A DNA stretch of 64,000 nt from Zobellia uliginosa (GTDB lineage Bacteria > Bacteroidota > Bacteroidia > Flavobacteriales > Flavobacteriaceae). The notes under the pieces were generated by a model. It searched no databases. It was not told the DNA's origin and saw only the letters and a program-made list of their open reading frames with translations. Made by a program: the position numbers and the translations under genes. Shown piece after piece: positions 8,624-17,054 of this stretch. Where the stretch lies: positions 558,001-622,000 of the forward strand of contig NZ_FTOB01000003.1 of the NCBI RefSeq assembly GCF_900156625.1. The letters are read 5' to 3'. Numbering within the stretch: position 1 is the first letter of the stretch; the number at the start of each line of letters is the position of its first letter.

Positions 8624-9064
8624 ATGAAAAAAAAAGCCGCGCTTCCCTACCTTGTTTTAGCTGGTGTCCTTCTTGGTGTCTGCTGTAATTCCGTTCCCGA
8701 CGGCAAAACCGCCAATCCCATTGATGGGGTATGGGAGTTGAGCCATTTCTACCATCTTGCAAACGGCGACACCCTAAGTGTGGATACGAGCAAGGTACAG
8801 CACAAAATCTATTTAGACGGCCATGTCATCTGGAACACCGACCCGGCGGCAGATGCTTCCGAGTGGCACGGCTATGGGACCTACACTTTTAAAAACGATA
8901 CCATTACGGAAACCCTGATCTCGATGTCTAAATCGATGCAGAGCGATGTGAATACCTATGTGATACCCATTGAACGCAGTAAAAACACCTACAAGCAAGT
9001 GAATACCTATAAACGAAACGATACGGTTTTCCATAATATCGAAGTTTATAAAAAATTGAATTAG
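8624..9064 (+). CDS. Lipocalin-like lipoprotein of unknown function
   Basis: The 146-residue product has a Lys-rich N-terminus, a hydrophobic segment and a lipobox ending at Cys20 (LGVC). The mature part has an IDGVWEL start and alternating short strands (HGYGTYTFKNDTITETL), typical of small lipocalin-like beta-barrels in Flavobacteria. No ligand or function can be assigned. It lies 56 bases downstream of the DHFR-fold gene and between that gene and its pseudogene fragment. Confidence 0.65.
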   Translation: MKKKAALPYLVLAGVLLGVCCNSVPDGKTANPIDGVWELSHFYHLANGDTLSVDTSKVQHKIYLDGHVIWNTDPAADASEWHGYGTYTFKNDTITETLISMSKSMQSDVNTYVIPIERSKNTYKQVNTYKRNDTVFHNIEVYKKLN

Positions 9065-9435
9065 GGTAAAGTAAAATGGTAATCCTATCATTGTATAAGC
9101 GGAATCAAAAGCCTTATTGATTGGTGGAAAAGTAAGGGTTCGTGCACCGATTCCTTAGGTGGCACCGTACATTGAAAACCGTATCGGTCGGAAAACTGAT
9201 TGAAAGGGAAGCTTTTGATAAGGGCTTTTAATTACTTGCCCACGATTTCAAACCGTAAGTCCAACCCGTGATAATTAAATATGCTTCTGTTCGATTAAGC
9301 CGCCAAGGGCTTCATTATATCTTGTGTAAACCATACTTTTGCCAACAAGACTGAACTAAGGTCTTGTCTTACCTTGCAAAGGATTTTTCACAAGGCCTTT
9401 GAGGTGATACGAAGGGAATACTATTTAAAAGAAGA
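9065..9435. other. Gene-free stretch containing a decayed gene end
   Basis: No intact gene is visible. The recognisable content is the pseudogene fragment at 9178-9258. The flanks at 9065-9150 and 9260-9435 show no hairpin, repeat or promoter that I can name. Confidence 0.6.
9178..9258 (+). pseudogene. Decayed copy of the 3' end of the DHFR-fold gene
   Basis: Reading from 9178 gives TVSVGKLIEREAFDKGF, a stop at 9229, then LLAHDFKP and a stop at 9256. This mirrors the C-terminus of the intact protein encoded at 8034-8567 (AVSVGKLIEKETFDDGLQ, then ILTYDLKS). The internal stop replaces the codon for Gln in the parent. Weak similarity may extend back to about 9149. It is a duplication remnant and not expressed as protein. 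Confidence 0.85.
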
Positions 9436-10569
9436 ATGCTGGGAAAAATTATAAAGAAAGTACTGCTTACGGTGGTCATATTCATTGGGGCATTGTTTAT
9501 TGCTTACCTCTTGTTCAATAATTTCTATCCAAGTCTTGGTGGTGATGTCACCAAAGAGCGGCAGTTGGTCTACGAAGGCTCAAATCAGTTCAAAGACGGA
9601 AAATTCAAAAATATCAAAGCTGTTCCAAAAGAATTAAGTTTTGGGGAAACCCTGGATCTTGCCTATAAATTTTTTACGACCGAGGTCAAAAATGGAAGGC
9701 CCAAAAAAGACTTGGAAGTCCTTAAATTAGACTCCGCCCGTGTAGCGGCCTATAAAAGCCAAACCAGAATGCTATGGTTCGGACATTCATCGTTTTTGTT
9801 GCAAATGGACGGTAAAAATATTCTTTTAGATCCCATGTTCGGCAAGGTCCCGGCGCCTCACCCTTGGTTGGGCGATGAACGGTTCAATAAGGAAATGCCC
9901 TTGGACGTTCAAAAACTGCCCAAAATTGATGCGGTCATTTTTTCCCATGACCATTACGACCATTTAGATTACGAAACTATTCTAGGTATTAAGGATAAAG
10001 TCGATCATTATTTTGTGCCGCTTGGTTTGGGCGTGCATTTGGAAGCTTGGGGGATTTCTTCGGACAGGATTACGGAATTGGACTGGTGGCAAGAGGAAGA
10101 ATTAGGTGGGATTACACTGGTTTGTACGCCTGCACAGCATTTTTCCGGCAGAAAACTGAGCAATGGCCAAAGTACCTTGTGGAGTTCGTGGGTGGTGAAA
10201 TCGGACTCTGAAAGCATTTATTTTAGCGGGGATAGTGGATACGCCCCGCATTTCAAGGAAATAGGTGAAAAATACGGTCCTTTTGACCTAGCCTTAATGG
10301 AGTGTGGTCAATACGACAAGATGTGGCCCGATATACATATGATGCCCGAGGAAACAGCACTGGCAGGGATCGATGTGAAGGCAAGGAAAATAATGCCCAT
10401 ACATTGGGCCGGTTTCAAATTGGCGCTCCATGATTGGAAAGATCCTATACTACGGGTAAAGAAAAAGGCAATAGAACTGGACTTAAAAGTGATTGCCCCC
10501 AGAATTGGGCAAGAAATCATGGTAGCCGATTCCCTTAGTACCTATGCGAACTGGTGGAAAGACCTTTAG
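9436..10569 (+). CDS. Metallo-beta-lactamase-fold hydrolase, UlaG/NAPE-PLD-like, membrane-anchored
   Basis: The 377-residue protein begins with one membrane segment (about residues 7-27). It then has the MBL-fold signature: FGHSSFLLQ, LLDPMFG, the metal motif SHDHYDHLDY, YFSGDSGYAPHF, and the final PIHWAGF. This set matches the UlaG/NAPE-phospholipase-D-like branch, which hydrolyses phosphodiesters or lactones with two bound metals. The membrane anchor and the NAPE-PLD-like motifs suggest a lipid substrate, but that is inference. It converges with the gene ending at 10588. Confidence 0.8.
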   Translation: MLGKIIKKVLLTVVIFIGALFIAYLLFNNFYPSLGGDVTKERQLVYEGSNQFKDGKFKNIKAVPKELSFGETLDLAYKFFTTEVKNGRPKKDLEVLKLDSARVAAYKSQTRMLWFGHSSFLLQMDGKNILLDPMFGKVPAPHPWLGDERFNKEMPLDVQKLPKIDAVIFSHDHYDHLDYETILGIKDKVDHYFVPLGLGVHLEAWGISSDRITELDWWQEEELGGITLVCTPAQHFSGRKLSNGQSTLWSSWVVKSDSESIYFSGDSGYAPHFKEIGEKYGPFDLALMECGQYDKMWPDIHMMPEETALAGIDVKARKIMPIHWAGFKLALHDWKDPILRVKKKAIELDLKVIAPRIGQEIMVADSLSTYANWWKDL

Positions 10570-10587
10570 TGTAGCTTGCTCCGGAAT

Positions 10588-11304
10588 TTAATTATACCCT
10601 CTAACTTCCCCCATATCCAAGGTTAGCGGTCCTAGTTTGTGGGAGGTGGGCAAGAAGGCGCCACTTTCCATAATCTTCCAATCGTCCCAAGTCGCTTTGA
10701 GTCCCCCAATGGGAATAATACTGACCCACATTTGGAAGCTTTCAGGCAATCCGTTGGGCCCTATATGCCAGAGGTAGGAATCTCCAGGGGTACTGCCCCC
10801 TGAGGAATAGGTGACCAACAAAGCCTGCGAACCGTCTTCCAAGGTCACTAAACTGCGTTCCGTTCCGGTATCGAATACTTTAAAGGGGGCGACCAGCCAA
10901 AAGGAATCGTTATTGAAAAAACCTATGGCTTGATCAATGCGCTTTTTTCGGTCTTCGCCCAGCACTTCGGTCTCGTTTTCGAATACCTTGCTTTTTGACG
11001 GGCTGTTTAAATGTAAGAGTACACGGTAATCGTCCCATGCCACATCTACTTCGCCATTGGCTTTGTCCCATTTGTAGCGATGCGCACCCTTGGCAAAAGT
11101 CCATTCCAAGTATTGGGTTTGTGTATAGGCGTCGTTATTGATGGCCTTTAGCATTTTAACTGCGAGGGCATCGGCCTTTTCACCGGTAATTCCCGTAGGC
11201 AAGGCTTCGTCGTATATCATATACAAAACACCGAAGCCCACGAGGAGCAGGGCGGCAAGATACAGAAGTCCCTTGCCCAGAATTTTTAACAGTTTCCCTA
11301 TCAT
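10588..11304 (-). CDS. Conserved membrane-anchored protein of unknown function
   Basis: This is a 238-residue protein with one N-terminal membrane segment (about residues 10-30) and a soluble remainder rich in Trp and beta-type pattern (LEWTFAKGAHRYKWDKANGE, WDDYRVLLHLN, DSYLWHIGPNGLPESFQMWV). I do not recognise the family with certainty. It may lie near DUF6544-type proteins. Its start is 10 bases after the gamma-glutamyltransferase stop, so the two are probably co-transcribed. Confidence 0.6.
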   Translation of the reverse strand: MIGKLLKILGKGLLYLAALLLVGFGVLYMIYDEALPTGITGEKADALAVKMLKAINNDAYTQTQYLEWTFAKGAHRYKWDKANGEVDVAWDDYRVLLHLNSPSKSKVFENETEVLGEDRKKRIDQAIGFFNNDSFWLVAPFKVFDTGTERSLVTLEDGSQALLVTYSSGGSTPGDSYLWHIGPNGLPESFQMWVSIIPIGGLKATWDDWKIMESGAFLPTSHKLGPLTLDMGEVRGYN

Positions 11305-11314
11305 CTCAAATACG

Positions 11315-13018
11315 TTAAAAGCCTACGGCCGTATCATCGCCACGGGGGTCGGCACCTCCTTCGAGACTGCCATCGGGCAATACACGAATGGCGTCTACCT
11401 TCCCTATAATGGGTGTGCGGTCTTCATTGATATGATATCCTTTTGATTTGAGTCCGCCCTTGAGCTCTTCTGAAAAGCCTTTGGGTTCAAAGACCACCAT
11501 ATCGGGTAACCACTGGTGATGGAAACGCGGAGCGCTTACGGCGTCTTGCATGCTCATATTGAACTCGTACCCGTTTAGAATGGTCTGGGTTACGGCCGTG
11601 ATTATGGTCGAGCCTCCGGGTGTACCTACTACCATCCAAAGCTTGCCTTCCTTTTCTACAATGGTCGGGGTCATGCTGCTGAGCATGCGTTTTCCGGGGG
11701 CAATGCTGTTGGCTTCGGCGCCTACCAGGCCGAACATATTCGGAACACCGGCCTTGGCGCTAAAATCGTCCATTTCATTGTTCAGGAAAAAACCGAGCTC
11801 GTCACAATAAAGTTTTGACCCGTAGGCCCCGTTTAAGGTCGTCGTTACCGAAACGGCATTGCCTTCGGCATCGACAATGGAGTAGTGGGTGGTTTCCATA
11901 CTTTCGGCCATTTGTATGTTTCCTTCGCGGACGTCTTCCGATTTGGTCGCCTTGTCAAAAGAAAAATCCTCCATACGTTCCTTTAAATAGGCATCGCTTA
12001 AAAGCTCGTCTAAGGGGATGTTCACAAAATCGGGATCGCCCAACCAATAGTTCCGGTCGGCATAGGCACGGCGCGCGGCCTCGGTAAACAATTGTATGGT
12101 CTTTTCTGAATTATGTCCGAATTTGGCAACATCGTAAGGTTCCATCATCTTTAAAATCTGGTTCATGGTAACCCCACCGCTACTAGGCGGACTCATTGAT
12201 ATGATGTGAAGGTCTTTGTAGTCGAAAACTATAGGCTGACGCCATTGGGCCTCGTATTGTGCGAGGTCTTCCTCGGTAACGAATCCTCCTTTTTCCTGAA
12301 TGAAGGAAGCCAGTACTTTTGCGGTTTCCCCTTTGTAGAACCCGTCACGCCCTTCTTCCGCTATACGGCGCAGCGTATTGGCCAGGGCGGGAAACTTTAC
12401 AAGGTCTCCGGCTTCGCAACCAATGGGAAAGGTGGTGACGCTATCGTTCACTTCCAAGATAATATCTTTGTAATTTTTAAAACGTTCGGCCTGTTTTTCG
12501 GTAATGATCACCCCTTCGTCGGCCAAGGCAATGACCGGTTCAAGAATGGTTTCCAAGGGCATGGACCCGAATTTTTTATGTACCTCTATGATTCCTGCCA
12601 CCGTACCGGGAACCCCGACCGCAGTAGCACCTTTGGTACTCATACCCGGAATAACGTTTCCTAGGGAATCTAAATACATATCCTTTGTAGCGGCCAAGGG
12701 GGCTTTTTCACGATAATCCAAGGCCCCGATAGAACCGTCCGCCTTGCGGTAGACCATAAAACCGCCTCCGCCTACGTTTCCGGCAAAGGGATAGGAAACG
12801 ACCAGGGCCAGCTCGGTGGCCACCATGGCGTCAAAGGCATTTCCGCCCTGTTTTAAAATGGTTGCCCCAATGGTCGAGGCTTCCTCGCGCGCAGAGACCA
12901 CCATGGCCTTTTCGACAACGACGCCGGTAGGTTTTGCAGGTTTAAGAGGTTCGCTTTTGCAGCTTAGGAAAAAGAGAAGGATAAGGGTCTTAAGTAAAAC
13001 AAATCGTACGGGTTTCAT
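11315..13018 (-). CDS. ggt: Gamma-glutamyltransferase, lipoprotein form
   Basis: This is a 567-residue GGT that transfers or hydrolyses the gamma-glutamyl group of glutathione and peptides. It is made as a proenzyme that cleaves itself before the nucleophilic threonine. That residue is Thr376 in ETTHYSIVDAEGNAVSVTTT. The substrate-binding loops NAFDAMVAT, GNVGGGGFMVY and PPSSGGVTM are all present. The N-terminus has a lipobox ending in Cys20 (FLSC), so it should sit on the periplasmic or outer face of a membrane. It is followed in the same direction by the unknown membrane protein at 10588-11304. Confidence 0.92.
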   Translation of the reverse strand: MKPVRFVLLKTLILLFFLSCKSEPLKPAKPTGVVVEKAMVVSAREEASTIGATILKQGGNAFDAMVATELALVVSYPFAGNVGGGGFMVYRKADGSIGALDYREKAPLAATKDMYLDSLGNVIPGMSTKGATAVGVPGTVAGIIEVHKKFGSMPLETILEPVIALADEGVIITEKQAERFKNYKDIILEVNDSVTTFPIGCEAGDLVKFPALANTLRRIAEEGRDGFYKGETAKVLASFIQEKGGFVTEEDLAQYEAQWRQPIVFDYKDLHIISMSPPSSGGVTMNQILKMMEPYDVAKFGHNSEKTIQLFTEAARRAYADRNYWLGDPDFVNIPLDELLSDAYLKERMEDFSFDKATKSEDVREGNIQMAESMETTHYSIVDAEGNAVSVTTTLNGAYGSKLYCDELGFFLNNEMDDFSAKAGVPNMFGLVGAEANSIAPGKRMLSSMTPTIVEKEGKLWMVVGTPGGSTIITAVTQTILNGYEFNMSMQDAVSAPRFHHQWLPDMVVFEPKGFSEELKGGLKSKGYHINEDRTPIIGKVDAIRVLPDGSLEGGADPRGDDTAVGF

Positions 13019-13079
13019 AAGTGGTCGGATTACTAAGGTTTACAAACGGTTTTAAAGTAGGTCGTATATGCTATGTCGA

Positions 13080-13664
13080 TTAGAGTGATATAAATTTTTG
13101 CTTTGAAAATACCAAAAGTTCATCAAAGAAGGCCGTAAACTCTTCTTCGAATTTTTCGTAATGCTCTTCAAGGTCTAAAATGGCAAAGTTCATTTTAGAG
13201 ATATTGTTGGTCCTACGGTTCATTCCCTTTAAGACCTTGGCAATACCCTCCATTTTGGAATAGTTGTAGATCCAGTTATCGGAAATCATATAGGGCATCA
13301 TACGTTGTACGCCTACGGGTAGAATGGTGTAGTGCTCTTCCAATAGGTCGTAAAAATTATCCACATAAATATCCAAAGGCGTTTCGCTATAGGTATCCCA
13401 ATTTTTGGCCAGGTAGTGGTCGTAAAAAATGTCTACGATCACCCTACTGTAATGGCTGTAGTTCTTGTGTAGGCGTTTACTGCTGATTTTGGGAATCTCG
13501 TGCGTATCGGTAAAGGTGTCGATATCTCGGTGTAACATGATCCCTTTTTGAACCCGTTCCGGTAGATGCTTGAATTTATTGCCCCTAATGCTGTCCGCAA
13601 TAAAATTTCCCAAGGTAATTTCGGGGTCATCGAACGAAAGATAAATATGTGCTAAAAAATTCAT
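13080..13664 (-). CDS. acpH: ACP phosphodiesterase (AcpH-like)
   Basis: This is a 194-residue protein of the acyl-carrier-protein phosphodiesterase family, which removes the 4'-phosphopantetheine arm from ACP. Family features are MNFLAHIYLS at the N-terminus, GNFIADSIRG, KGIMLHRDIDTFTDTHE, and IVDIFYDHYLAKNW, with His and Asp residues typical of its HD-like metal site. I start at 13664 because a -7 box at 13685-13692 lies upstream of it, and the longer reading frame would begin before the transcript does. It is divergent from glmM. Confidence 0.85.
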   Translation of the reverse strand: MNFLAHIYLSFDDPEITLGNFIADSIRGNKFKHLPERVQKGIMLHRDIDTFTDTHEIPKISSKRLHKNYSHYSRVIVDIFYDHYLAKNWDTYSETPLDIYVDNFYDLLEEHYTILPVGVQRMMPYMISDNWIYNYSKMEGIAKVLKGMNRRTNNISKMNFAILDLEEHYEKFEEEFTAFFDELLVFSKQKFISL

Positions 13665-13684
13665 AGGTTCGAATTTACAAATTG

Positions 13685-13692
13685 CAAACATA
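13685..13692 (-). promoter_or_regulatory. Promoter -7 box of acpH
   Basis: On the minus strand this reads TATGTTTG, an exact match to TAnnTTTG, 20 bases before the chosen acpH start. It also argues against the longer upstream start. Confidence 0.6.
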
Positions 13693-13710
13693 GTATTGGC
13701 CTTAGACCTG

Positions 13711-13718
13711 TATATTTG
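13711..13718 (+). promoter_or_regulatory. Promoter -7 box of glmM
   Basis: TATATTTG matches TAnnTTTG exactly and lies 21 bases before the ATG at 13740. The acpH and glmM -7 boxes are only 18 bases apart and point away from each other. Confidence 0.65.
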
Positions 13719-13739
13719 CAGAAACTATTTTACATAAAC

Positions 13740-15128
13740 ATGACATTAATAAAATCGATTTCAGGTATACGAGGCACTATTGGAGGTAGCCCGGGAGATA
13801 ACTTAACCCCCATAGATGCGGTTAAATTTGCCGCGGCATATGGTATTTGGTTAAAGGAATATTCTAAAAAGGAAAAGCTAAAAGTGGTTATCGGTAGAGA
13901 TGCCCGCCTATCCGGTGAAATGATCCAAAACCTGGTCGTATCCACATTGGTAGGTCTTGGTATAGATGTTATCGATTTGGATCTGTCGACCACACCTACG
14001 GTTGAAATAGCGGTTCCTTTGGAAAAAGCGGACGGAGGTATTATTTTGACCGCCAGCCACAACCCGAAACAATGGAACGCCCTTAAACTTTTGAATGAAA
14101 AAGGGGAGTTTTTAGATGCGGCGCAAGGGGCTAAGATTTTAGATATAGCCGAAAAGGAAGAATTTGATTTTTCTGAAGTCGATGATTTGGGAAGCATTAC
14201 CCGAAACGATTCATATATAGATATTCATATCGACGAAGTATTGGACCTACCCTTGGTAGACGCCGATACCATTCGTATGGCCAAATTTAAGGTAGTGGTC
14301 GATGGTGTAAACTCTACAGGGGGGATTGCCATTCCTAAACTACTCGAAGAGCTTGGTGTTGAAGTGGTGAAATTGTACTGTGACCCAACAGGACATTTTC
14401 CGCATAACCCAGAGCCCTTAAAAGAGCACTTGGGCGATATCTGTGCCTTGGTGGTAGAGGAAAAGGCCGATTTTGGAATTGTGGTCGATCCCGATGTAGA
14501 CCGTTTGGCCTTTATCGATAATACCGGGGAGATGTTTGGAGAGGAATACACCTTGGTGGCCTGTGCCGATTACGTTTTGGGCAAGACCAAAGGGAATACC
14601 GTTTCTAACTTGTCTTCTTCACGTGCCTTACGCGACATTACCGAAAAGCATGGGGGTACGTATGAAGCTTCAGCTGTTGGCGAAGTGAACGTAGTGACTA
14701 AAATGAAGGCGAACAAAGCCATTATCGGTGGTGAGGGAAATGGGGGTATTATTTACCCTGAAAGCCACTATGGTCGTGATTCGCTCGTCGGTACCGCTTT
14801 GTTCTTGATGTTGATGGCCGAAAAGGGAGGGGGTGTTGCCGAACTTCGTGCGAGCTATCCTTCGTACTTTATGAGCAAGAAGAAAATACAGTTGACCCCG
14901 GGTCTTGATGTCGACGGCATTCTTAAGGCAATGGCCGAAAAATATAAGGATGAGGAAATATCTACCATTGACGGGGTAAAAATCGATTTTCCCGAAAATT
15001 GGGTCCACCTGAGAAAATCGAATACCGAACCCATCATCAGAATATACACCGAAGCTAAAAGCCAATCGGAAGCCGATGCCTTGGCCGACCGTATTATCGA
15101 TGAGATTAAAGCGGTAGCCGGTTTATAG
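13740..15128 (+). CDS. glmM: Phosphoglucosamine mutase
   Basis: This is a 462-residue alpha-D-phosphohexomutase. The catalytic phosphoserine is Ser106 in GIILTASHNP. The metal loop is DPDVDRLAF, the sugar-specificity loop GGEGNGG, and the phosphate-binding loop RKSNTEPIIRIY. It most likely interconverts glucosamine-6-phosphate and glucosamine-1-phosphate for cell-wall and lipopolysaccharide precursors. A phosphomannomutase role is the main alternative. The ATG at 13740 begins the conserved LIKSISGIRGTIGG and follows a clear -7 box. A strong terminator follows the gene. Confidence 0.88.
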   Translation: MTLIKSISGIRGTIGGSPGDNLTPIDAVKFAAAYGIWLKEYSKKEKLKVVIGRDARLSGEMIQNLVVSTLVGLGIDVIDLDLSTTPTVEIAVPLEKADGGIILTASHNPKQWNALKLLNEKGEFLDAAQGAKILDIAEKEEFDFSEVDDLGSITRNDSYIDIHIDEVLDLPLVDADTIRMAKFKVVVDGVNSTGGIAIPKLLEELGVEVVKLYCDPTGHFPHNPEPLKEHLGDICALVVEEKADFGIVVDPDVDRLAFIDNTGEMFGEEYTLVACADYVLGKTKGNTVSNLSSSRALRDITEKHGGTYEASAVGEVNVVTKMKANKAIIGGEGNGGIIYPESHYGRDSLVGTALFLMLMAEKGGGVAELRASYPSYFMSKKKIQLTPGLDVDGILKAMAEKYKDEEISTIDGVKIDFPENWVHLRKSNTEPIIRIYTEAKSQSEADALADRIIDEIKAVAGL

Positions 15129-15137
15129 CACAAGCTG

Positions 15138-15161
15138 CTCCCTGAGCATGGTCGAAGGGAG
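15138..15161. repeat. Dispersed CTCCCTGAGC...TCGAAGGGAG hairpin
   Basis: CTCCCT and AGGGAG flank GAGCATGGTCGA. This short dyad resembles the widespread intergenic element with core CCCTGAGC-TCGAAGGG. Its function is unknown. Confidence 0.5.
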
Positions 15162-15173
15162 GCGTTAAAGCAC

Positions 15174-15224
15174 AACGCTCGGAACGATCGAGATTCTTCT
15201 CGTTTTTATTCCGAGCGTTTTTTA
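15174..15224 (+). terminator. Intrinsic terminator of glmM
   Basis: AACGCTCGGAA (15174) pairs perfectly with TTCCGAGCGTT (15209) and is followed by a T-run. The loop contains a smaller dyad (CGAGA/TCTCG). It protects against read-through into the oppositely oriented acyltransferase gene. Confidence 0.85.
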
Positions 15225-15280
15225 TTCTAGTAAAAAAGTACGCTTCCTATATCTAGTTAATTAAGTCGTTGAAGCGAGGG

Positions 15281-16168
15281 TTACTGAAACTCTGCGGGAA
15301 CATTGTTCCTGTGCTTCCAACGCCTATGCGTCCAGAGGTAATATTCCGGTTTTTCCTGGATCTGCTGTTCCGCCAAGCGCAAGAAGGTGTCTGTAATCTC
15401 GTTTTTCTCGGTCGATTTCCCGGAAGTGGTAATAGGGATGAACTCTGCGGAGTAATAGCCTCTTTTGACCTTGGATACCTTTAGGAATACCACGGCAAGG
15501 TCCATTTTTCGCGCAAAGCTTTCGGCCCCGTTGATAACCGGTACCTTAACCCCCATGAATTCGGTCCAATACTGCGCCCTGCTCCGTTGTGGTGATTGGT
15601 CGCTTACCATGCCGAAAATCCCGATCTTATTGTTCAGGTGGTTTTTGAGTACCACTTTGGCCGTTTCTTCCTTGGTAATGAGAACGGTGTTCCATCGGGC
15701 ACGTACCTTTTTGACCCATCGGTCAAAATAGGGATTGCTTATCCTTTGGTAGACCGCATAGCCCTGTGATGTTACGTGGTTGTTGATGCTTACGTTCCAT
15801 TCCCAGTTGGCGTAGTGTGAGCAGACTACCAAAATGGTCTTTTCCTTTTCTATTTCCTGTATGACCTCAATATTTTGAATGGCATAGCGTTTGGCGACTT
15901 CCGCTTTGGATAGGTTCATGGTCTTGACCATTTCTAGGAAGGCATCACACATATGATGGTAGAATTTTTTTCGGATCGCTAGGATTTCTTCTTCCGTTTT
16001 GTCGGGAAAGGCCAGTTTCAGATTGGTCTTGACGACATCTTTCCGATAGCCTACCACATGGTAGACCAAGAAGAATACAAAGTCTGAAAAACCGTAGAAA
16101 AGGCGATAAGGCAAAATGGAAATGAGCCATAATAAAGGATACGCCAAAATAAAAACAAGCAGTTGCAT
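15281..16168 (-). CDS. Lipid A biosynthesis acyltransferase (LpxL/HtrB family)
   Basis: This is a 295-residue membrane-associated acyltransferase. An N-terminal hydrophobic anchor (residues 1-40) precedes the catalytic HX4E motif, His118 and Glu123, in SHYANWEW. Downstream are the family patterns GIFGMVSDQSP and AESFARKMDLAVVFLKVSK. It transfers an acyl chain from ACP to the lipid A precursor, although in Bacteroidota some members make aminolipids or other acylated lipids instead. Its promoter shares a palindrome with that of the divergent rhomboid gene. Confidence 0.85.
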   Translation of the reverse strand: MQLLVFILAYPLLWLISILPYRLFYGFSDFVFFLVYHVVGYRKDVVKTNLKLAFPDKTEEEILAIRKKFYHHMCDAFLEMVKTMNLSKAEVAKRYAIQNIEVIQEIEKEKTILVVCSHYANWEWNVSINNHVTSQGYAVYQRISNPYFDRWVKKVRARWNTVLITKEETAKVVLKNHLNNKIGIFGMVSDQSPQRSRAQYWTEFMGVKVPVINGAESFARKMDLAVVFLKVSKVKRGYYSAEFIPITTSGKSTEKNEITDTFLRLAEQQIQEKPEYYLWTHRRWKHRNNVPAEFQ

Positions 16169-16185
16169 TGAAACCTTTTAATCCA

Positions 16186-16203
16186 CAAATATAGCTATAT
16201 TTG
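16186..16203. promoter_or_regulatory. Palindromic bidirectional promoter, two -7 boxes back to back
   Basis: CAAATATAGCTATATTTG is a perfect 18-base palindrome. It contains TATATTTG (TAnnTTTG) on the plus strand at 16196-16203 and the same box on the minus strand at 16193-16186. The plus box is 21 bases before the rhomboid ATG, and the minus box is 17 bases before the acyltransferase ATG. Two polymerases could hardly occupy it together. Confidence 0.65.
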
Positions 16204-16224
16204 AAGCTAAATTAACTGTGCTGT

Positions 16225-16875
16225 ATGAACAACCTTGATATTGCTACGATCGTAGTAATCGCTGCCAACGTTTTGGTTTCCTTAAAAGGATTCAACGATA
16301 CCGTATTTTTTGAGCGCTATAAGTTTGGGATCGGACAGATACAGGCCGGTCAGAAAGAACGTATGCTGACGTCGGGTTTTTTACATGTTGACGTAGCCCA
16401 CCTGTTTTTCAATATGTTTACCTTGTACTTTTTTGCGCCGGTGGTAGTCAATTGGTTCAGTTCCGGAAAATTTCTGGCCATCTACTTTCTTAGCTTATTG
16501 GCAGGAAGCCTTTTAGCAATGTATTTTCACAAAAAGGAACCTTATTATAGTGCCGTTGGGGCCAGTGGCGCGGTAACCGGTGTACTCTATGCCGCCATTC
16601 TCTTGCAGCCCAATATGCAATTGGGCATTATGTTCATTCCCCTTCCCGTACCCGCTTATGTGTTCGGTATAGGCTACTTGCTGTATTCCATTTATGGTAT
16701 GAAAAGCCGTATGGGCAATATTGGGCATACCGCCCATTTTGGAGGGGCTATAGGGGGCTATGTGGGAACCCTGCTTTTTATGCCAAAACTATTGGTCCAT
16801 GAGCCTCTTATGGTAGGCTTGTTGGCAATACCGATCATCATACTGTTCATCATGGCGAAAATGGGCAAGATTTAG
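16225..16875 (+). CDS. Rhomboid-family intramembrane serine protease
   Basis: This is a 216-residue polytopic membrane protein with about six membrane segments. The catalytic dyad is visible: Ser114 in VGASGAV (GxSG motif) and His171 in HFGGAIGGY. The supporting His59 and Asn63 lie in HLFFNM. Rhomboids cut membrane proteins within the bilayer. The substrate is unknown. It is divergent from the acyltransferase gene and shares the palindromic promoter. Confidence 0.85.
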   Translation: MNNLDIATIVVIAANVLVSLKGFNDTVFFERYKFGIGQIQAGQKERMLTSGFLHVDVAHLFFNMFTLYFFAPVVVNWFSSGKFLAIYFLSLLAGSLLAMYFHKKEPYYSAVGASGAVTGVLYAAILLQPNMQLGIMFIPLPVPAYVFGIGYLLYSIYGMKSRMGNIGHTAHFGGAIGGYVGTLLFMPKLLVHEPLMVGLLAIPIIILFIMAKMGKI

Positions 16876-17054
16876 CCCTGATCTTTGTCGATTTTTTTCC
16901 TGAATTCTCTCTTTATTCTCTTAAAATAGGGGCTATGTTGCCGCATTTATCGTAATTGAGTGCGATTTGTCGAAAAAAGACGATTCATTTATACACTTCA
17001 AGGGGCTTTAGGCGTTAGGTTAACACCCAAACCTAATAGTGTTTAAACCTACTT

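Noticed and set aside
12206-12664. 152-codon plus-strand frame inside the gamma-glutamyltransferase gene
   Set aside because: It is antisense to a complete, motif-bearing gene. No independent start or promoter was seen.
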